Shown piece after piece: positions 19,887 through 29,214 of a stretch of DNA of 64,000 bases (position 1 is its first letter; each line of letters begins with the position of its first letter). The notes beneath the pieces were generated by a model. That model was not told the origin of the DNA. It made no database searches and worked only from the letters and a program-made list of their open reading frames with translations. A program made the position numbers and the translations under genes. The stretch comes from Pyrinomonadaceae bacterium (GTDB lineage Bacteria > Acidobacteriota > Blastocatellia > Pyrinomonadales > Pyrinomonadaceae): contig JAJTWY010000002.1 in assembly GCA_021463165.1 (NCBI GenBank), forward strand, positions 186,001 through 250,000. Reading direction: 5' to 3'.

Positions 19887-19921
19887 TATTCGACACCTAC
19901 CCGCGATACCAGCCTTGGTGA

Positions 19922-21610
19922 TCAGATCTCGCGAAGGATCGTCTGGAGCCCACGCTTTATATCAGACCCGAGATGGAGACGCAGGGCCCTTCGCCCCCGA
20001 TCGACGAGCACCTGAAAATCGCCGCGGGCTTGAGCGGCTTTCACAACTCCGAAGGTGTATTTCTGGCCCGGTACCGCAAGATCGGTGTTGTCATTCGAGG
20101 TGATCTGTAAAAACACGCCGTTATTAGCACCGCCTTTATAGGCCTGGCCGGTCGAATGGAGAAATCTCGGCCCGAAGCCAAGACAGGTCGCAACGCTTGT
20201 GCGCCGCAAAACCGCTGTTCGAATGTCGGAAAGTATCTTTTCCGTCTCGTCGTTCATCTCGAGGTATCCCAAGACCGCGAAATAGTCACCAGATTCAAGG
20301 TTGTCGATATGAGTATTCAGCAGGCCGTGGAGAGTCGGCTCGCCGGCCGCGGCCAACAGTTCCTTTGCGTAGGCCTCGCCTGTAAAAAGCGAAATGCCGT
20401 CGGCCGAAAAGAACGGTTCTTCGGCGGGAAGCGATCCAGTTTGCTCGTATTCGTCAGTGATCTTACGAGCCTCTATCTTGGCAGATTCCACATCCGGTTG
20501 GTCGAATGGGTTGATCTTCATCACCGCACCGGCGACCGCCGTCGCAAATTCCCAGCGGAAGAACTCCTGTCCGAGATCGTCTATGGAGTTCAACGCAATG
20601 CGCACCGCCGGGTGATCTGCCCCGGTAACGGCCCGATATGCCTCATCGAGGCCGCGATCCTCTCCAACCGAGAGAAAAGTGAATAGACGGTCATCGTCGT
20701 ATGTGTCGGCGGGCATGGGCATTTCGCGGTCGACCGGAATGATCGCAACTCCGTTCTTGCCAGTCGATTCGGCAACGAGTTGTTCCAGCCATGCACCGAG
20801 ATCGTAGATCTCGGGCGTGGTGAATATCGTCAGTTTGTCGCGGCCATGAGAATGACAAACGCCCAGGATCAACCCGAGGAGAGCCGCGTGATTTTCCGCC
20901 GGGTCATTGTTTTTACTGGCAGCGACCATGCGCGCCGAGCTTGAAAGAAAGGCTTCGACATCCAAACCCATTGCCGCCGCTGCGGTCAACCCAAATGCTG
21001 AAAGCGCCGAAAATCGCCCGCCGATCTGCGGCTTTCCGTAAAAAAAGTGGCGAAACCCGTCGTCCTTCGCGATCTGTTCCATTTTTGAGCCGGGATCCGT
21101 GATCGCGACGAATTGCCGTCCCGCATTCTCACGGCCAATCCGCTCGGCGAGCCTCTCGAAGAAATATTGCTTGAAACAGTTTGGTTCAAGTGTCGAACCG
21201 GATTTGCTTGCAACGATGAAGAGGGTTCTTTCGAGATCGAGCTTATCCTCGACGGCCTTGACCTGAGCCGGAACGGTCGAGTCGAGAATATGAAAATGAT
21301 CTTTTCCGAACGTCATCGCCAAGACCTCGGGGCACAACGACGAGCCGCCCATTCCCATCAATAACACCTGCGAAAATCCAGCCGTCGCGATATCCGCGCG
21401 GAGTTCCCGATAAACTGCGGTATTTGCCAACTCTTCCTCGACAATATGAAGCCACCCGAGCCACTTCGACTCGTCCGCCGCGGTCCAAACCGACGCATCC
21501 TTGTGCCACAGACGGCCTATTCGGTTCGACTCTCGCCAAGCTGAGATCTCATGGGTCAGGTCACCGCCGATCGCCCCAGGAACGCTGTAAGTAAATGTGT
21601 TGAGGTGCAT
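19922..21610 (-). CDS. pgi: Phosphoglucose isomerase, Tal-Pgi type, standalone
   Basis: Interconverts glucose-6-P and fructose-6-P in the cytoplasm. From ATG 21610 the product is 562 residues. Motifs: LLMGMGGSSLCPEV near residue 82, phosphate site SKSGSTLEPN, general-base region LVAESTGKNG and the C-terminal HSTGQAYKGGANNG. GMGGSSL and LGFGPRFLHSTGQ are typical of the isomerase half of bifunctional transaldolase/glucose-6-phosphate isomerases rather than of the E. coli enzyme. No transaldolase half is encoded: the frame could extend to 21847, but that part overlaps the divergent nuclease gene and has no domain character. Confidence 0.9.
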   Translation of the reverse strand: MHLNTFTYSVPGAIGGDLTHEISAWRESNRIGRLWHKDASVWTAADESKWLGWLHIVEEELANTAVYRELRADIATAGFSQVLLMGMGGSSLCPEVLAMTFGKDHFHILDSTVPAQVKAVEDKLDLERTLFIVASKSGSTLEPNCFKQYFFERLAERIGRENAGRQFVAITDPGSKMEQIAKDDGFRHFFYGKPQIGGRFSALSAFGLTAAAAMGLDVEAFLSSSARMVAASKNNDPAENHAALLGLILGVCHSHGRDKLTIFTTPEIYDLGAWLEQLVAESTGKNGVAIIPVDREMPMPADTYDDDRLFTFLSVGEDRGLDEAYRAVTGADHPAVRIALNSIDDLGQEFFRWEFATAVAGAVMKINPFDQPDVESAKIEARKITDEYEQTGSLPAEEPFFSADGISLFTGEAYAKELLAAAGEPTLHGLLNTHIDNLESGDYFAVLGYLEMNDETEKILSDIRTAVLRRTSVATCLGFGPRFLHSTGQAYKGGANNGVFLQITSNDNTDLAVPGQKYTFGVVKAAQARGDFQVLVDRGRRALRLHLGSDIKRGLQTILREI

Positions 21611-21712
21611 GAAGCAATTCTCACGCAGATCGGCATGTTTAGCAAAGTCGGCAATATGTCGCCTTATTTTAAGGCATTCCGGCGACGCCCTTTGGTAAAC
21701 TTTGAAACGAAA

Positions 21713-22555
21713 ATGTCCTTCGCTCTGCGCCTCGCCATCTTTCTGTTCGTCGCCATCTGTTCCTTCGCCTGCCGGCCGATCGGAACGGACGGCCCGCCCC
21801 CGACCAACCCGGGACGAGGAGACTCGCAGGAGTCGATGGTGGCCCATCTTCCGTTCGGGATGCCGTCAGATGCGGGAAATTCTGACGAGAACGACTATCT
21901 GATCGTCCATAAAGGATTTACACTCTCCTACAACAACTCGCGGGGGACAATGAACTGGATAGCATGGTGGACCCGGCAGGCAGACCTTGGCGAGCGGCGT
22001 GAACGCAGTCTGTTTGAAGAGGACACTTCCCTGCCCTCCGGTTTCCGGCGTATCAAATACTACGATTACTCCGGCAGCGGATATGATCGCGGCCATATGG
22101 TGCCTGCGGCGGATAGGTTTGCCGATGAAGGCCTGACGGAAGAGACATTTCTGATGACAAACATCGTTCCGCAGACCGGCGACTTGAACCAGTTCCCGTG
22201 GAACAAACTCGAATCATATTCGCGTGCCCTCGTTCGGCAAGGCAACGAGGTTTACACGATCGCCGGAGCATACGGCGAAAAGGGCCGGCTTCGCGGCAGG
22301 GTGGCCGTGCCAACGAACTGTTGGAAAGTGATCGTTGCATTTCCCAGGCTCCAGCCCAAGAATCTTATCACTCCGAACACCCGCATCATTGCGGTCGATA
22401 TGCCAAATATCGACGGCTTGGAGGCCCACAGATGGGAGGAATATAGGACGACAGTTCGTGCTATCGAAGAAAGGACCGGGCTTGACCTATTTTCGAACCT
22501 GCCCCGCGACCTCCAGGAGACGATCGAAACCAAACACGTCCTCCAGAATCGTTGA
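21713..22555 (+). CDS. DNA/RNA non-specific endonuclease (NucA type), lipoprotein
   Basis: A 280-residue secreted nuclease of the beta-beta-alpha-metal group. From ATG 21713 there is a lipoprotein signal with Cys at ~20 (CSFACRP). The catalytic motif YDRGHMVPAADR is followed by MTNIVPQTGDLNQFPWNKLE, which holds the metal-ligand Asn. Members cut single- and double-stranded DNA and RNA without sequence preference. It is the first of three extracellular nucleases within 4.5 kb and is divergent from pgi. Longer frames to 21551 overlap the pgi start and are rejected. Confidence 0.92.
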   Translation: MSFALRLAIFLFVAICSFACRPIGTDGPPPTNPGRGDSQESMVAHLPFGMPSDAGNSDENDYLIVHKGFTLSYNNSRGTMNWIAWWTRQADLGERRERSLFEEDTSLPSGFRRIKYYDYSGSGYDRGHMVPAADRFADEGLTEETFLMTNIVPQTGDLNQFPWNKLESYSRALVRQGNEVYTIAGAYGEKGRLRGRVAVPTNCWKVIVAFPRLQPKNLITPNTRIIAVDMPNIDGLEAHRWEEYRTTVRAIEERTGLDLFSNLPRDLQETIETKHVLQNR

Positions 22556-22576
22556 GTCCTTCAAATGTCGGGACCG

Positions 22577-24475
22577 CTATTCGGACGGCGATGGCGAAGC
22601 GACAGGTTTCGGTGGCGGCGGTTCATCCAGCGATAGGAAGACAACCGCGGCGTCGTGGTCCGAGACTCTTTCCGGCCGCGTCGCGTCGTTCTTATAAACG
22701 AGCGGAAAATCGGCATTCGAACGGCCGTAACCAAACTTCAGCAGCCTCTCACGCATCGGCTTATTGACAAGAATATGATCGAGAGCCTGGGCAGAACCGT
22801 CGTACGTATATGAGTAGCGTTTTGTGACATCAGGCAAAAAATCGATCAAGTTAACGAGGCCCGTATTGTATGCCGTCTTCGACGGCGTTATCACATTTTG
22901 ATCCGATTTTCCTTTGAGAATACCGATCAGGTCGTTGTAGCCGTCGTTGAACTGAAACGCATTGAAATCGCCGCAGAGGATGATGCGCTCGGCCGGATCG
23001 GCAGTCTGGCGATCGAAGACGAATTTGGCAAGCCATTCGGCTTCGAGACGACGTTTATTTCGGACACGGTCACCGTCTTTGGGGTCGTCGATCCCGTTAT
23101 AGGACTTGAAATGATTGACGATCACGGTGAAAGCCAGCGGTTTTTCCGCCTTTACGTCGATCACCTCGGCCCGAAGCAGCAACGGCGGGCGGTCGAAAAG
23201 AAACTGCCCCTCAGCCCCCTCGACGCCCTCGATCTTTGCATCTTTTGCGAGCTGTTTTACCTCGACAACCTTTACCTTGCTCGATTTGACGAGGAATCCG
23301 ACATCGATACCGCGAACGTCGTTGCCTTCGATCAGATGAGCGATGTATTTCGAATCCGGCAGCCCGGCGGCGACAGCGTCTGTGTTGATCCTGTCAGCTA
23401 CCTTCTGCAGCACTTTCAGGTTCTCGACCTCGACAACGCCAAGCACATCCGGCAGCGAGAGAACGCTTCGAACGGCGAGGGAAACCTTTTGCAGGCGCCT
23501 TTGGAAGACATCTTTTGGCGTGACGGCTTCCTTGTCCACGTTGGGCGAATTGACCTCATCGTCGAAGAAGTTCTCGATGTTGAAACTGCCGACGGTGGTT
23601 TCGCGCTCACCGGCCGGACTGACCGGCGTGAAAACCTTGGTATTCTCGACCTTCGGCGGGGCGGCAGCATCGACATATATCGTGTAGAACCTTCGCGAGT
23701 AATCAACGACGCCTGTCAGCTCTTTTATCGTGGCCCCGGCCGGCACGTCGATCGCCTTTGAGCCGGTCTGCTGTTGGCTGTCGATACGAACTATCTCCGG
23801 GTTCATATCGAATGCCGGCGTGGTGGGCGGCAGCTTATCGACGATCACCTGGAGAACACCAAGGCCGGGCTCGCGAAACGGCCGAGGCACGCCCGGAAGC
23901 GTTGCAAAGAATACGCCGTTCGAGGTCGCGGCCCCCGTCTTCTCATTCATAAATCCGCCGGTCGGGCCGACTACCACAAAATCCCCCTTTACGCGCATGC
24001 CTTCGAGACGCTCCATCTGGTCGAGCTTGCCCTGCGGATCAAGATATTCGGCTTGCGTCAGTTGGATCGGCTGCGGAAGCGGATGATCTTTCGAAAGCAC
24101 CTTGACCGTAGGCCGTGTGATCTCGGTGATGGTCAAAAAGATGCGCTCATTCCTAGGGCGAAATTCAACGACCGTTCCTTCGACCTGTACCAAATTGCCA
24201 AGAGCTACCTGGCCGACGCTATTCTCGCCAAAGATGTACAGACCTTCGGACGTCCGCGGATCTTTATCCGTTTGGTCATCGGGCGTTTGAATAAAAAACC
24301 CACTGCGGAGGATCGCGGTGACGATGCCTCTTACGCGGACGTTCTCGTTCACTAACGGGGAAGCCCCCTTGTCGCCCTGGATCTGAGCAATGGTGTAATC
24401 CTTCTGTCCAAAGGCGGCGGTGGCCAAGACGCCTAAAACAAAGGCCGTTCGCAAACAAATAGAGATGTTTTTCAT
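22577..24475 (-). CDS. Secreted endonuclease/exonuclease/phosphatase-family nuclease
   Basis: A 632-residue exported protein. After the signal peptide (residues 1-23) comes an OB-fold-like region (~25-110, VRVRGIVTAILRSGFFIQTP) as in extracellular nucleases of the YhcR/ExeM kind. The EEP catalytic domain (from ~290) shows FNIENFFDD, VVEVENL, VIVNHFKS, LCGDFNAF and SDHDAAV, so all catalytic residues are present. Likely degrades extracellular DNA or nucleotides. It lies 9 bases downstream of the lamin-tail nuclease gene on the same strand and should be cotranscribed with it. Confidence 0.9.
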   Translation of the reverse strand: MKNISICLRTAFVLGVLATAAFGQKDYTIAQIQGDKGASPLVNENVRVRGIVTAILRSGFFIQTPDDQTDKDPRTSEGLYIFGENSVGQVALGNLVQVEGTVVEFRPRNERIFLTITEITRPTVKVLSKDHPLPQPIQLTQAEYLDPQGKLDQMERLEGMRVKGDFVVVGPTGGFMNEKTGAATSNGVFFATLPGVPRPFREPGLGVLQVIVDKLPPTTPAFDMNPEIVRIDSQQQTGSKAIDVPAGATIKELTGVVDYSRRFYTIYVDAAAPPKVENTKVFTPVSPAGERETTVGSFNIENFFDDEVNSPNVDKEAVTPKDVFQRRLQKVSLAVRSVLSLPDVLGVVEVENLKVLQKVADRINTDAVAAGLPDSKYIAHLIEGNDVRGIDVGFLVKSSKVKVVEVKQLAKDAKIEGVEGAEGQFLFDRPPLLLRAEVIDVKAEKPLAFTVIVNHFKSYNGIDDPKDGDRVRNKRRLEAEWLAKFVFDRQTADPAERIILCGDFNAFQFNDGYNDLIGILKGKSDQNVITPSKTAYNTGLVNLIDFLPDVTKRYSYTYDGSAQALDHILVNKPMRERLLKFGYGRSNADFPLVYKNDATRPERVSDHDAAVVFLSLDEPPPPKPVASPSPSE

Positions 24476-24484
24476 AGAGCTATC

Positions 24485-26224
24485 TTAGAGCGTGTCGCGC
24501 TTGCTCTCAATGTATTCCTGGATCCGAACCGGAACATTGGAGAAGAAGTTGTGGCCCGTCAGCGCCTCGACCTGGTCGACCGTTACGCGAAAATTCCTCC
24601 AGGGTGCTCCGGACGAAATCGATTCATTCGACATAATTACGCCAAAAACCCGGGTCGAACGATTGATCCGGCGAAGGTCATCGGCGCCGTTCGGCAACAC
24701 GAGGACGACCTTCCACGTCCACTTCGGGGCGGTTATGCGCCCTTGCGCTATCGTCGGCGTCGCCTGATGCACGCCGTTCGGCCCTGATATGATGTAAACT
24801 TCGTTGCCCGAGTTTGCGAGGCTGCGACAATAATCTTCAAGATTGGCCCACGGGCCCGAGTTGTTGTCGGCGATCTGCGGAACCATGTTCGTCATCAGGA
24901 ACGTAGCAGAATTGTCGGCTATCGAACGCGTCCTGTCGCCCGATGGGCACATATGGCCGCGGGTGAATCCTGATCCCGAGTAGTCCGAATCCGTCACCTG
25001 ATACCAACCCATCGGAAGCGTCGTGTCCGGCCGAAAATCGTCCTGCCGGTCAGCTCCGCCTAGCCAACCGGTGTCGAGCCGCCACGCGACCCAGTTCGGC
25101 GTCGCTTTGGAACGATTATAAGAAAGCGTGAACTGCGGCTTCGGCATCAGGTAGTTGTTCTCGTTCGCAATGTCGGCTGTCGCATACGATGGATTCCCAA
25201 GTAGGAGTGGGTCTTCGTTGGGCAGAGGGGCGTTGACAGTGAGATTGAGATTCATGTTCACGCTACGATCCTGGGCGTCGCGGGCGACGGCGGTGATCAC
25301 ATAATTGCCGCCGGATGTGCCCGCTGGAATCGCAGCAAGGAAGCTGAAGACATTGTCGCCTGCCGTCACATCGCCATTCGTACCGTTATCGTAAAGAGCC
25401 TGCAACGACGGACCGCCGATCGCGGCGAGGTTTGCCTCGACAGTAATGCCGGTGCTTGGCGGAGTCGTAGCGGGAACAGTTGTTACCCGGAGCAGTGTTG
25501 TTCCGCCGGGCGCGACGGTCGTCGGATCAGCCGAAATTGCAGCGAAAAGCGTTGTTCCACCTCCGCCGCACGCAAACGGCGCGGTCGAAGCATTCCGCGG
25601 GGCGAACGGGATCAGCGTCTCGAAGTCGTTGGCATTGTTGTCGGTGTCCTGACAGCCATTCTGTTTCCTGGCCTGACTGTTCCCGCTTCCCGGGGCGACC
25701 GTTCGTGACCCTTCGAAGAAGATGTTCGAGCCCGATCCCCATCCGACAGAATCGAGTATCGTGCCGGTATTCATTTCGCCCTGACGAATTGCTAATCCAC
25801 CGTTCGAGGCCGACATCGAACATGCACACACCGATGGGTTGTATGTAAGGTCGGGGGCAACCCCGCCACCGTAAGACGACGACGCGACCAGGTAGAACTG
25901 GCCGGGCTGCAGGATCGTGGATGTTGTCCAGACCGCAAACGGCCCGACGTCGTTGGTTCCGTTCTGAGATCGATAGACGAGCCGGTGCCCGTTAAGATCG
26001 ACCGGTGAAGAACTCGCATTCTTGATCTCTACCCATTCGTCGTTAGGATTTGCCGACGTGCCGGGTTGAAATTGGCTGATCACCAGATTTGGGGATGCGG
26101 AGGAGAGATCATTTTTCAGGTCGGGCGGACGCGATCTTTCAGACTGGGCGAACCCTATCGCACCGAGATAAAGAAAAACGACAAGGGCCGCGACACCAGC
26201 AAAACCATACCAAGATCTTTTCAT
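24485..26224 (-). CDS. Secreted lamin-tail-domain + NucA-type non-specific nuclease
   Basis: A 579-residue exported protein with three parts: signal peptide (1-26); a lamin-tail domain (~45-200, with ISQFQPGTSANPNDEWVEIKN); an Ig/cadherin-like linker (~225-335); and a C-terminal NucA-type nuclease (~345-579). The nuclease motif reads FTRGHMCPSGDRT, so the Asp of the usual DRGH is Thr, while the catalytic His and the Asn in MTNMVPQIADNNSGPW are kept. Lamin-tail domains often serve as surface or DNA attachment modules. Probable operon with the EEP nuclease downstream. Confidence 0.9.
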   Translation of the reverse strand: MKRSWYGFAGVAALVVFLYLGAIGFAQSERSRPPDLKNDLSSASPNLVISQFQPGTSANPNDEWVEIKNASSSPVDLNGHRLVYRSQNGTNDVGPFAVWTTSTILQPGQFYLVASSSYGGGVAPDLTYNPSVCACSMSASNGGLAIRQGEMNTGTILDSVGWGSGSNIFFEGSRTVAPGSGNSQARKQNGCQDTDNNANDFETLIPFAPRNASTAPFACGGGGTTLFAAISADPTTVAPGGTTLLRVTTVPATTPPSTGITVEANLAAIGGPSLQALYDNGTNGDVTAGDNVFSFLAAIPAGTSGGNYVITAVARDAQDRSVNMNLNLTVNAPLPNEDPLLLGNPSYATADIANENNYLMPKPQFTLSYNRSKATPNWVAWRLDTGWLGGADRQDDFRPDTTLPMGWYQVTDSDYSGSGFTRGHMCPSGDRTRSIADNSATFLMTNMVPQIADNNSGPWANLEDYCRSLANSGNEVYIISGPNGVHQATPTIAQGRITAPKWTWKVVLVLPNGADDLRRINRSTRVFGVIMSNESISSGAPWRNFRVTVDQVEALTGHNFFSNVPVRIQEYIESKRDTL

Positions 26225-26317
26225 TTGAAAGCGATGAACTGCCCCCGTTACAAACTACATTCTTGCATAGTTTGATGGGGGAATGAACCCGTCATACAGT
26301 ATTCATCACGCCGTCCC

Positions 26318-27712
26318 CTATTGCGAGGGCGTCGGTGACGGGCTGGCGGCAGGCCGCGGTGCCTGGGCCGGGCGTGGATATACGACCGGGCTCTTGTTTC
26401 CACTCTTGTCAACCGCGCGGACGCCGAAGAAAAAATTGTCCTTCGACATTCCTTTAGCCGTATATGTGAGCACGTTGCCGACGGCGATGGAGTTGGTCCA
26501 TTCGGCAACGACCGTATCGCGCCATACTACTTCGTAGCCCGCGATGTCGGCATCAGGATTCGCATCCCATCTTAGGACCGTATCATTGGTCAAACCGGAT
26601 GTGATAATGCCGACGTTCTTTGGTTTTCCGGGCGCCCGGGCGAGGCTGGCCAGGGCGATCAGGTTGACCCGGGCAACATTCGCAGTGTAATCAAAATCGA
26701 CGTAGTCAGGCGTATCGCCAAAGAATTTGCCATTTGCAGCGGTCCTTACATTCTGGTGCTGGTGGGCGTAGTCTTCGTCCGACTCGGTAAACCGGGCGGC
26801 CGTAAAGCCTCGCTCCAGAAAGGGGATATGGTCACCGCCGCGGCCGTAACGATCGCGGCGATAGATCATCATCACGCCAAAATCTTTTAGATAACGGTCG
26901 GCCTGTTCCTTGACGAACCGAGCGAGCTGACGCGACGCAGAATCATTCTCGCCGCCGACGCTGCGACGGGTATTGGCCTGCTGGGGAGTTTCGTTCGAAG
27001 GAACTCCCTCACTGAAGATGCGTACCTTCCGGCGGAATGGCGAGTTCTTTTGCGTGGTCACACCGCCAACGATGTCGTTCGTGAACATCGCTTCGATATT
27101 CATCTTGGCCTTCAGCGCTTCCTCCGCATAGTGTGTGGCACCGAGCAAGCCTTGCTCTTCGCCGGGAACCGTCATAAAGACGATCGTAGCGTCGAACTTG
27201 TATTTCGACATCACGCGGGCCAACTCGATCGAGACGGCCGTGCCCGAAGCGTCATCGTTCGCACCGGGAGCATCGCACTTCGTATCCGTTGGCGAACCGC
27301 ACATTGAATCATAATGGCCCGACACGACGTAAACGCGGCCGGGATCCGTCGTTCCCGGCAGGATCGCAAAAACATTGGTCAGGGTCGTGGGCTCGGGCAC
27401 TCTGTTGGCCTTCGGTTGCAGAAATGCCTGGGTTTGCGGCTGCAGGCACATGCCGCAATCAGCGCTTATCTTGCGAAACTCTTCGAGGATCCAGTCGCGC
27501 GCGGCGCCGATGCCGCGGGTTTTGTCGTTCTGATCAGATAGCGTATTCCGAGTGCCGAAAGAGACGAGTTTGCGAATATACCCCTCGATGCTCTTTGCAG
27601 AAATCTCCTTGATCATTCGCTGAACTTCAGGATCAGGTTTTTGTTTCTGAGCAATGATCGGTGTACAGAAAATGAGGCATGCAGAAAGCAGGAAGAAGAG
27701 TTTTGTTTTCAT
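26318..27712 (-). CDS. Secreted M28-family aminopeptidase with C-terminal Fn3-like domain
   Basis: A 464-residue exported zinc peptidase. After the signal peptide (1-21), the catalytic domain shows the classical M28 order: VSGHYDS (His/Asp), PGANDDASG (bridging Asp), PGEEQGLLG (Glu-Glu), TNDIVGG (Asp) and a late HIPF (His). Residues ~355-440 look like a fibronectin-III module (NDTVLRWDANPDADIAGYEV), and the end is Pro-rich. It likely trims peptides outside the inner membrane. It lies upstream of the two nuclease genes on the same strand with a 93-base gap, consistent with a scavenging cluster. Confidence 0.92.
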   Translation of the reverse strand: MKTKLFFLLSACLIFCTPIIAQKQKPDPEVQRMIKEISAKSIEGYIRKLVSFGTRNTLSDQNDKTRGIGAARDWILEEFRKISADCGMCLQPQTQAFLQPKANRVPEPTTLTNVFAILPGTTDPGRVYVVSGHYDSMCGSPTDTKCDAPGANDDASGTAVSIELARVMSKYKFDATIVFMTVPGEEQGLLGATHYAEEALKAKMNIEAMFTNDIVGGVTTQKNSPFRRKVRIFSEGVPSNETPQQANTRRSVGGENDSASRQLARFVKEQADRYLKDFGVMMIYRRDRYGRGGDHIPFLERGFTAARFTESDEDYAHQHQNVRTAANGKFFGDTPDYVDFDYTANVARVNLIALASLARAPGKPKNVGIITSGLTNDTVLRWDANPDADIAGYEVVWRDTVVAEWTNSIAVGNVLTYTAKGMSKDNFFFGVRAVDKSGNKSPVVYPRPAQAPRPAASPSPTPSQ

Positions 27713-27872
27713 CGAAGAGCCCGTTTTGAATTAAGATTTGCCCTCAGATTAACACGGATCCCTTCCGTTTCCCAGAAAGAACAAAAGGCACGAAAGCGAT
27801 CCGGCTTTCATGCCCATCAGGTTTTCGCGAAATATGTTCGGCAGTTATGATCCGAGGTCGAAAAGCGAAAAA

Positions 27873-29063
27873 CTAGCGGATCCGGTAAGCCTTCTCCTTC
27901 CAAACGATCACGACCGTTCCTCCAAGTGCGTCGGCGATACTCCTCAAGCCACCGTCCAGTGCCTTGTAATCATCGGTCCCGCGTCGGAAGTTCATTGTTG
28001 CCTGGTTCTTATACGCTGAATCGTACCAGACACCATTACGGTTACTGAACATCTTGCCGCCGACCTTTCGTTCGACCGGCATCTCCGCCATATTCTGCGA
28101 AGCGATCTGATTCTGCTGTGTGTTCAGCGGGCCGGAACGCGCCGGGCCGCTCTTTGCCGCCGATGGCGGGGCATCGCGGCGGCTGCGACTCTCAGCCAGT
28201 TTTGCCTGCTCGTCCTCAGCGCTTGGCGGTGGTGCCGCCTTTTTCTTCGGCGCGCTATCTCGATCATCCGCCTTTTCCTCGTCACGGGCGGAAACACCGG
28301 CGGCCGGGGCAGCAGCAACCGGCTCCGGCGGGGCCGCTTTCCCCCTGGGCTGTTCGCGCGTCGCAGCCACCTCATTCTTGTCATCTTCGGGTTCCCCGCT
28401 CCTGCCGACCATGGCGTCGGCCGGTTTTTCCGGAGCATCTTTAGCAATAACAGAAGGCCTTTCGACGTTCGGTTCTGTGGGCGAGGCGGGCCTGTTTGCC
28501 GAAGCCGACGACGGCGGATCCGCCACCATATTTGTATTCGCTTGACCCGGCGCGGCCGAATTCGCGGCTGCCGTGCCCTGCGTCTTATCTTGTTCGAAAG
28601 GTCTACCGGCCGCCCGTTCCTTATCGGTCACGACCGCCACGCTCGGTTCGGATGAACCGCTGTCACGCAGGGCAAGAAAACCAAGAAACCCACCAAATAC
28701 GACCACCAATGCGCCCATCGCCATTGCAAGATTCGGCGTTTTGAATAGTTTTTGATACCACGGGATCGATACTTCGACAACCGGCGCAACAATCGCGGCC
28801 GAAGGCTTTTCAACCTCAACCTCGGAATTGAGCATCATCAGGCGCGAGAGTACACGCCGACAGCGGTCGCAGTCGGCAAGGTGCGTCATGTACAAACCGC
28901 GCGACTTCTCCGGCAACGCGTTCTCAGCAAAAGCAGCGAGAGTATCCGCGTCAAGATGGTGGCCTGCAGGCGCCGGCGGCTGATCATCACCGGCTCGCAA
29001 CCCCAGATCGATCCGTGCCCTGCGCAAGATCGCGTCCATCTCTTTGTCGAATTCCAATTCCAT
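27873..29063 (-). CDS. Anti-sigma factor-like zinc-finger transmembrane protein
   Basis: A 396-residue single-pass membrane protein. The N-terminal cytoplasmic part carries an HxxxCxxC zinc-binding anti-sigma motif (HLADCDRC, residues ~62-69). One helix follows (~118-134, MAMGALVVVFGGFLGFL), then a long Pro/Ala/Glu/Lys-rich low-complexity region (~145-310) and a small folded C-terminal domain. It is encoded directly after the sigma factor gene at 29215-30165 on the same strand, so it is the likely regulator of that sigma factor. The extracytoplasmic tail may be the sensor. Confidence 0.85.
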   Translation of the reverse strand: MELEFDKEMDAILRRARIDLGLRAGDDQPPAPAGHHLDADTLAAFAENALPEKSRGLYMTHLADCDRCRRVLSRLMMLNSEVEVEKPSAAIVAPVVEVSIPWYQKLFKTPNLAMAMGALVVVFGGFLGFLALRDSGSSEPSVAVVTDKERAAGRPFEQDKTQGTAAANSAAPGQANTNMVADPPSSASANRPASPTEPNVERPSVIAKDAPEKPADAMVGRSGEPEDDKNEVAATREQPRGKAAPPEPVAAAPAAGVSARDEEKADDRDSAPKKKAAPPPSAEDEQAKLAESRSRRDAPPSAAKSGPARSGPLNTQQNQIASQNMAEMPVERKVGGKMFSNRNGVWYDSAYKNQATMNFRRGTDDYKALDGGLRSIADALGGTVVIVWKEKAYRIR

Positions 29064-29073
29064 CAGACTCTTC

Positions 29074-29184
29074 TAACCACAGAGTTCACAGAGAGCACAA
29101 GTCAAAAGGAGATATTGCTTGTTGATAACCATGACTTCCAAATACCGCCTTTTTTCTCCGTACCCTCCGTGTTCTCTGCGGTTA
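29074..29184. repeat. Inverted repeat of the AACCACAGAG type
   Basis: The arms TAACCACAGAGTTCACAGAG (29074-29093) and CTCCGTGTTCTCTGCGGTTA (29165-29184) are complementary at about 16 of 20 positions with a ~70-base spacer, in the gap between the sigma and anti-sigma genes. It is related in wording to the repeat at 2541-2634. The location inside an apparent operon suggests a mobile or spreading intergenic repeat, or an mRNA processing hairpin. Confidence 0.55.
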
Positions 29185-29214
29185 CAGGTTTTCGTAACCC
29201 GTCTATTGAACGTC

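Noticed and set aside
21611..21847. N-terminal extension of the phosphoglucose isomerase (79 residues)
   Set aside because: Overlaps the start and signal peptide of the divergent nuclease gene and shows no domain; no transaldolase motif is present.
22898..23761. 287-codon plus-strand frame inside the EEP nuclease gene
   Set aside because: Antisense shadow; the minus-strand product has all catalytic motifs of a known family, the plus-strand product has none.
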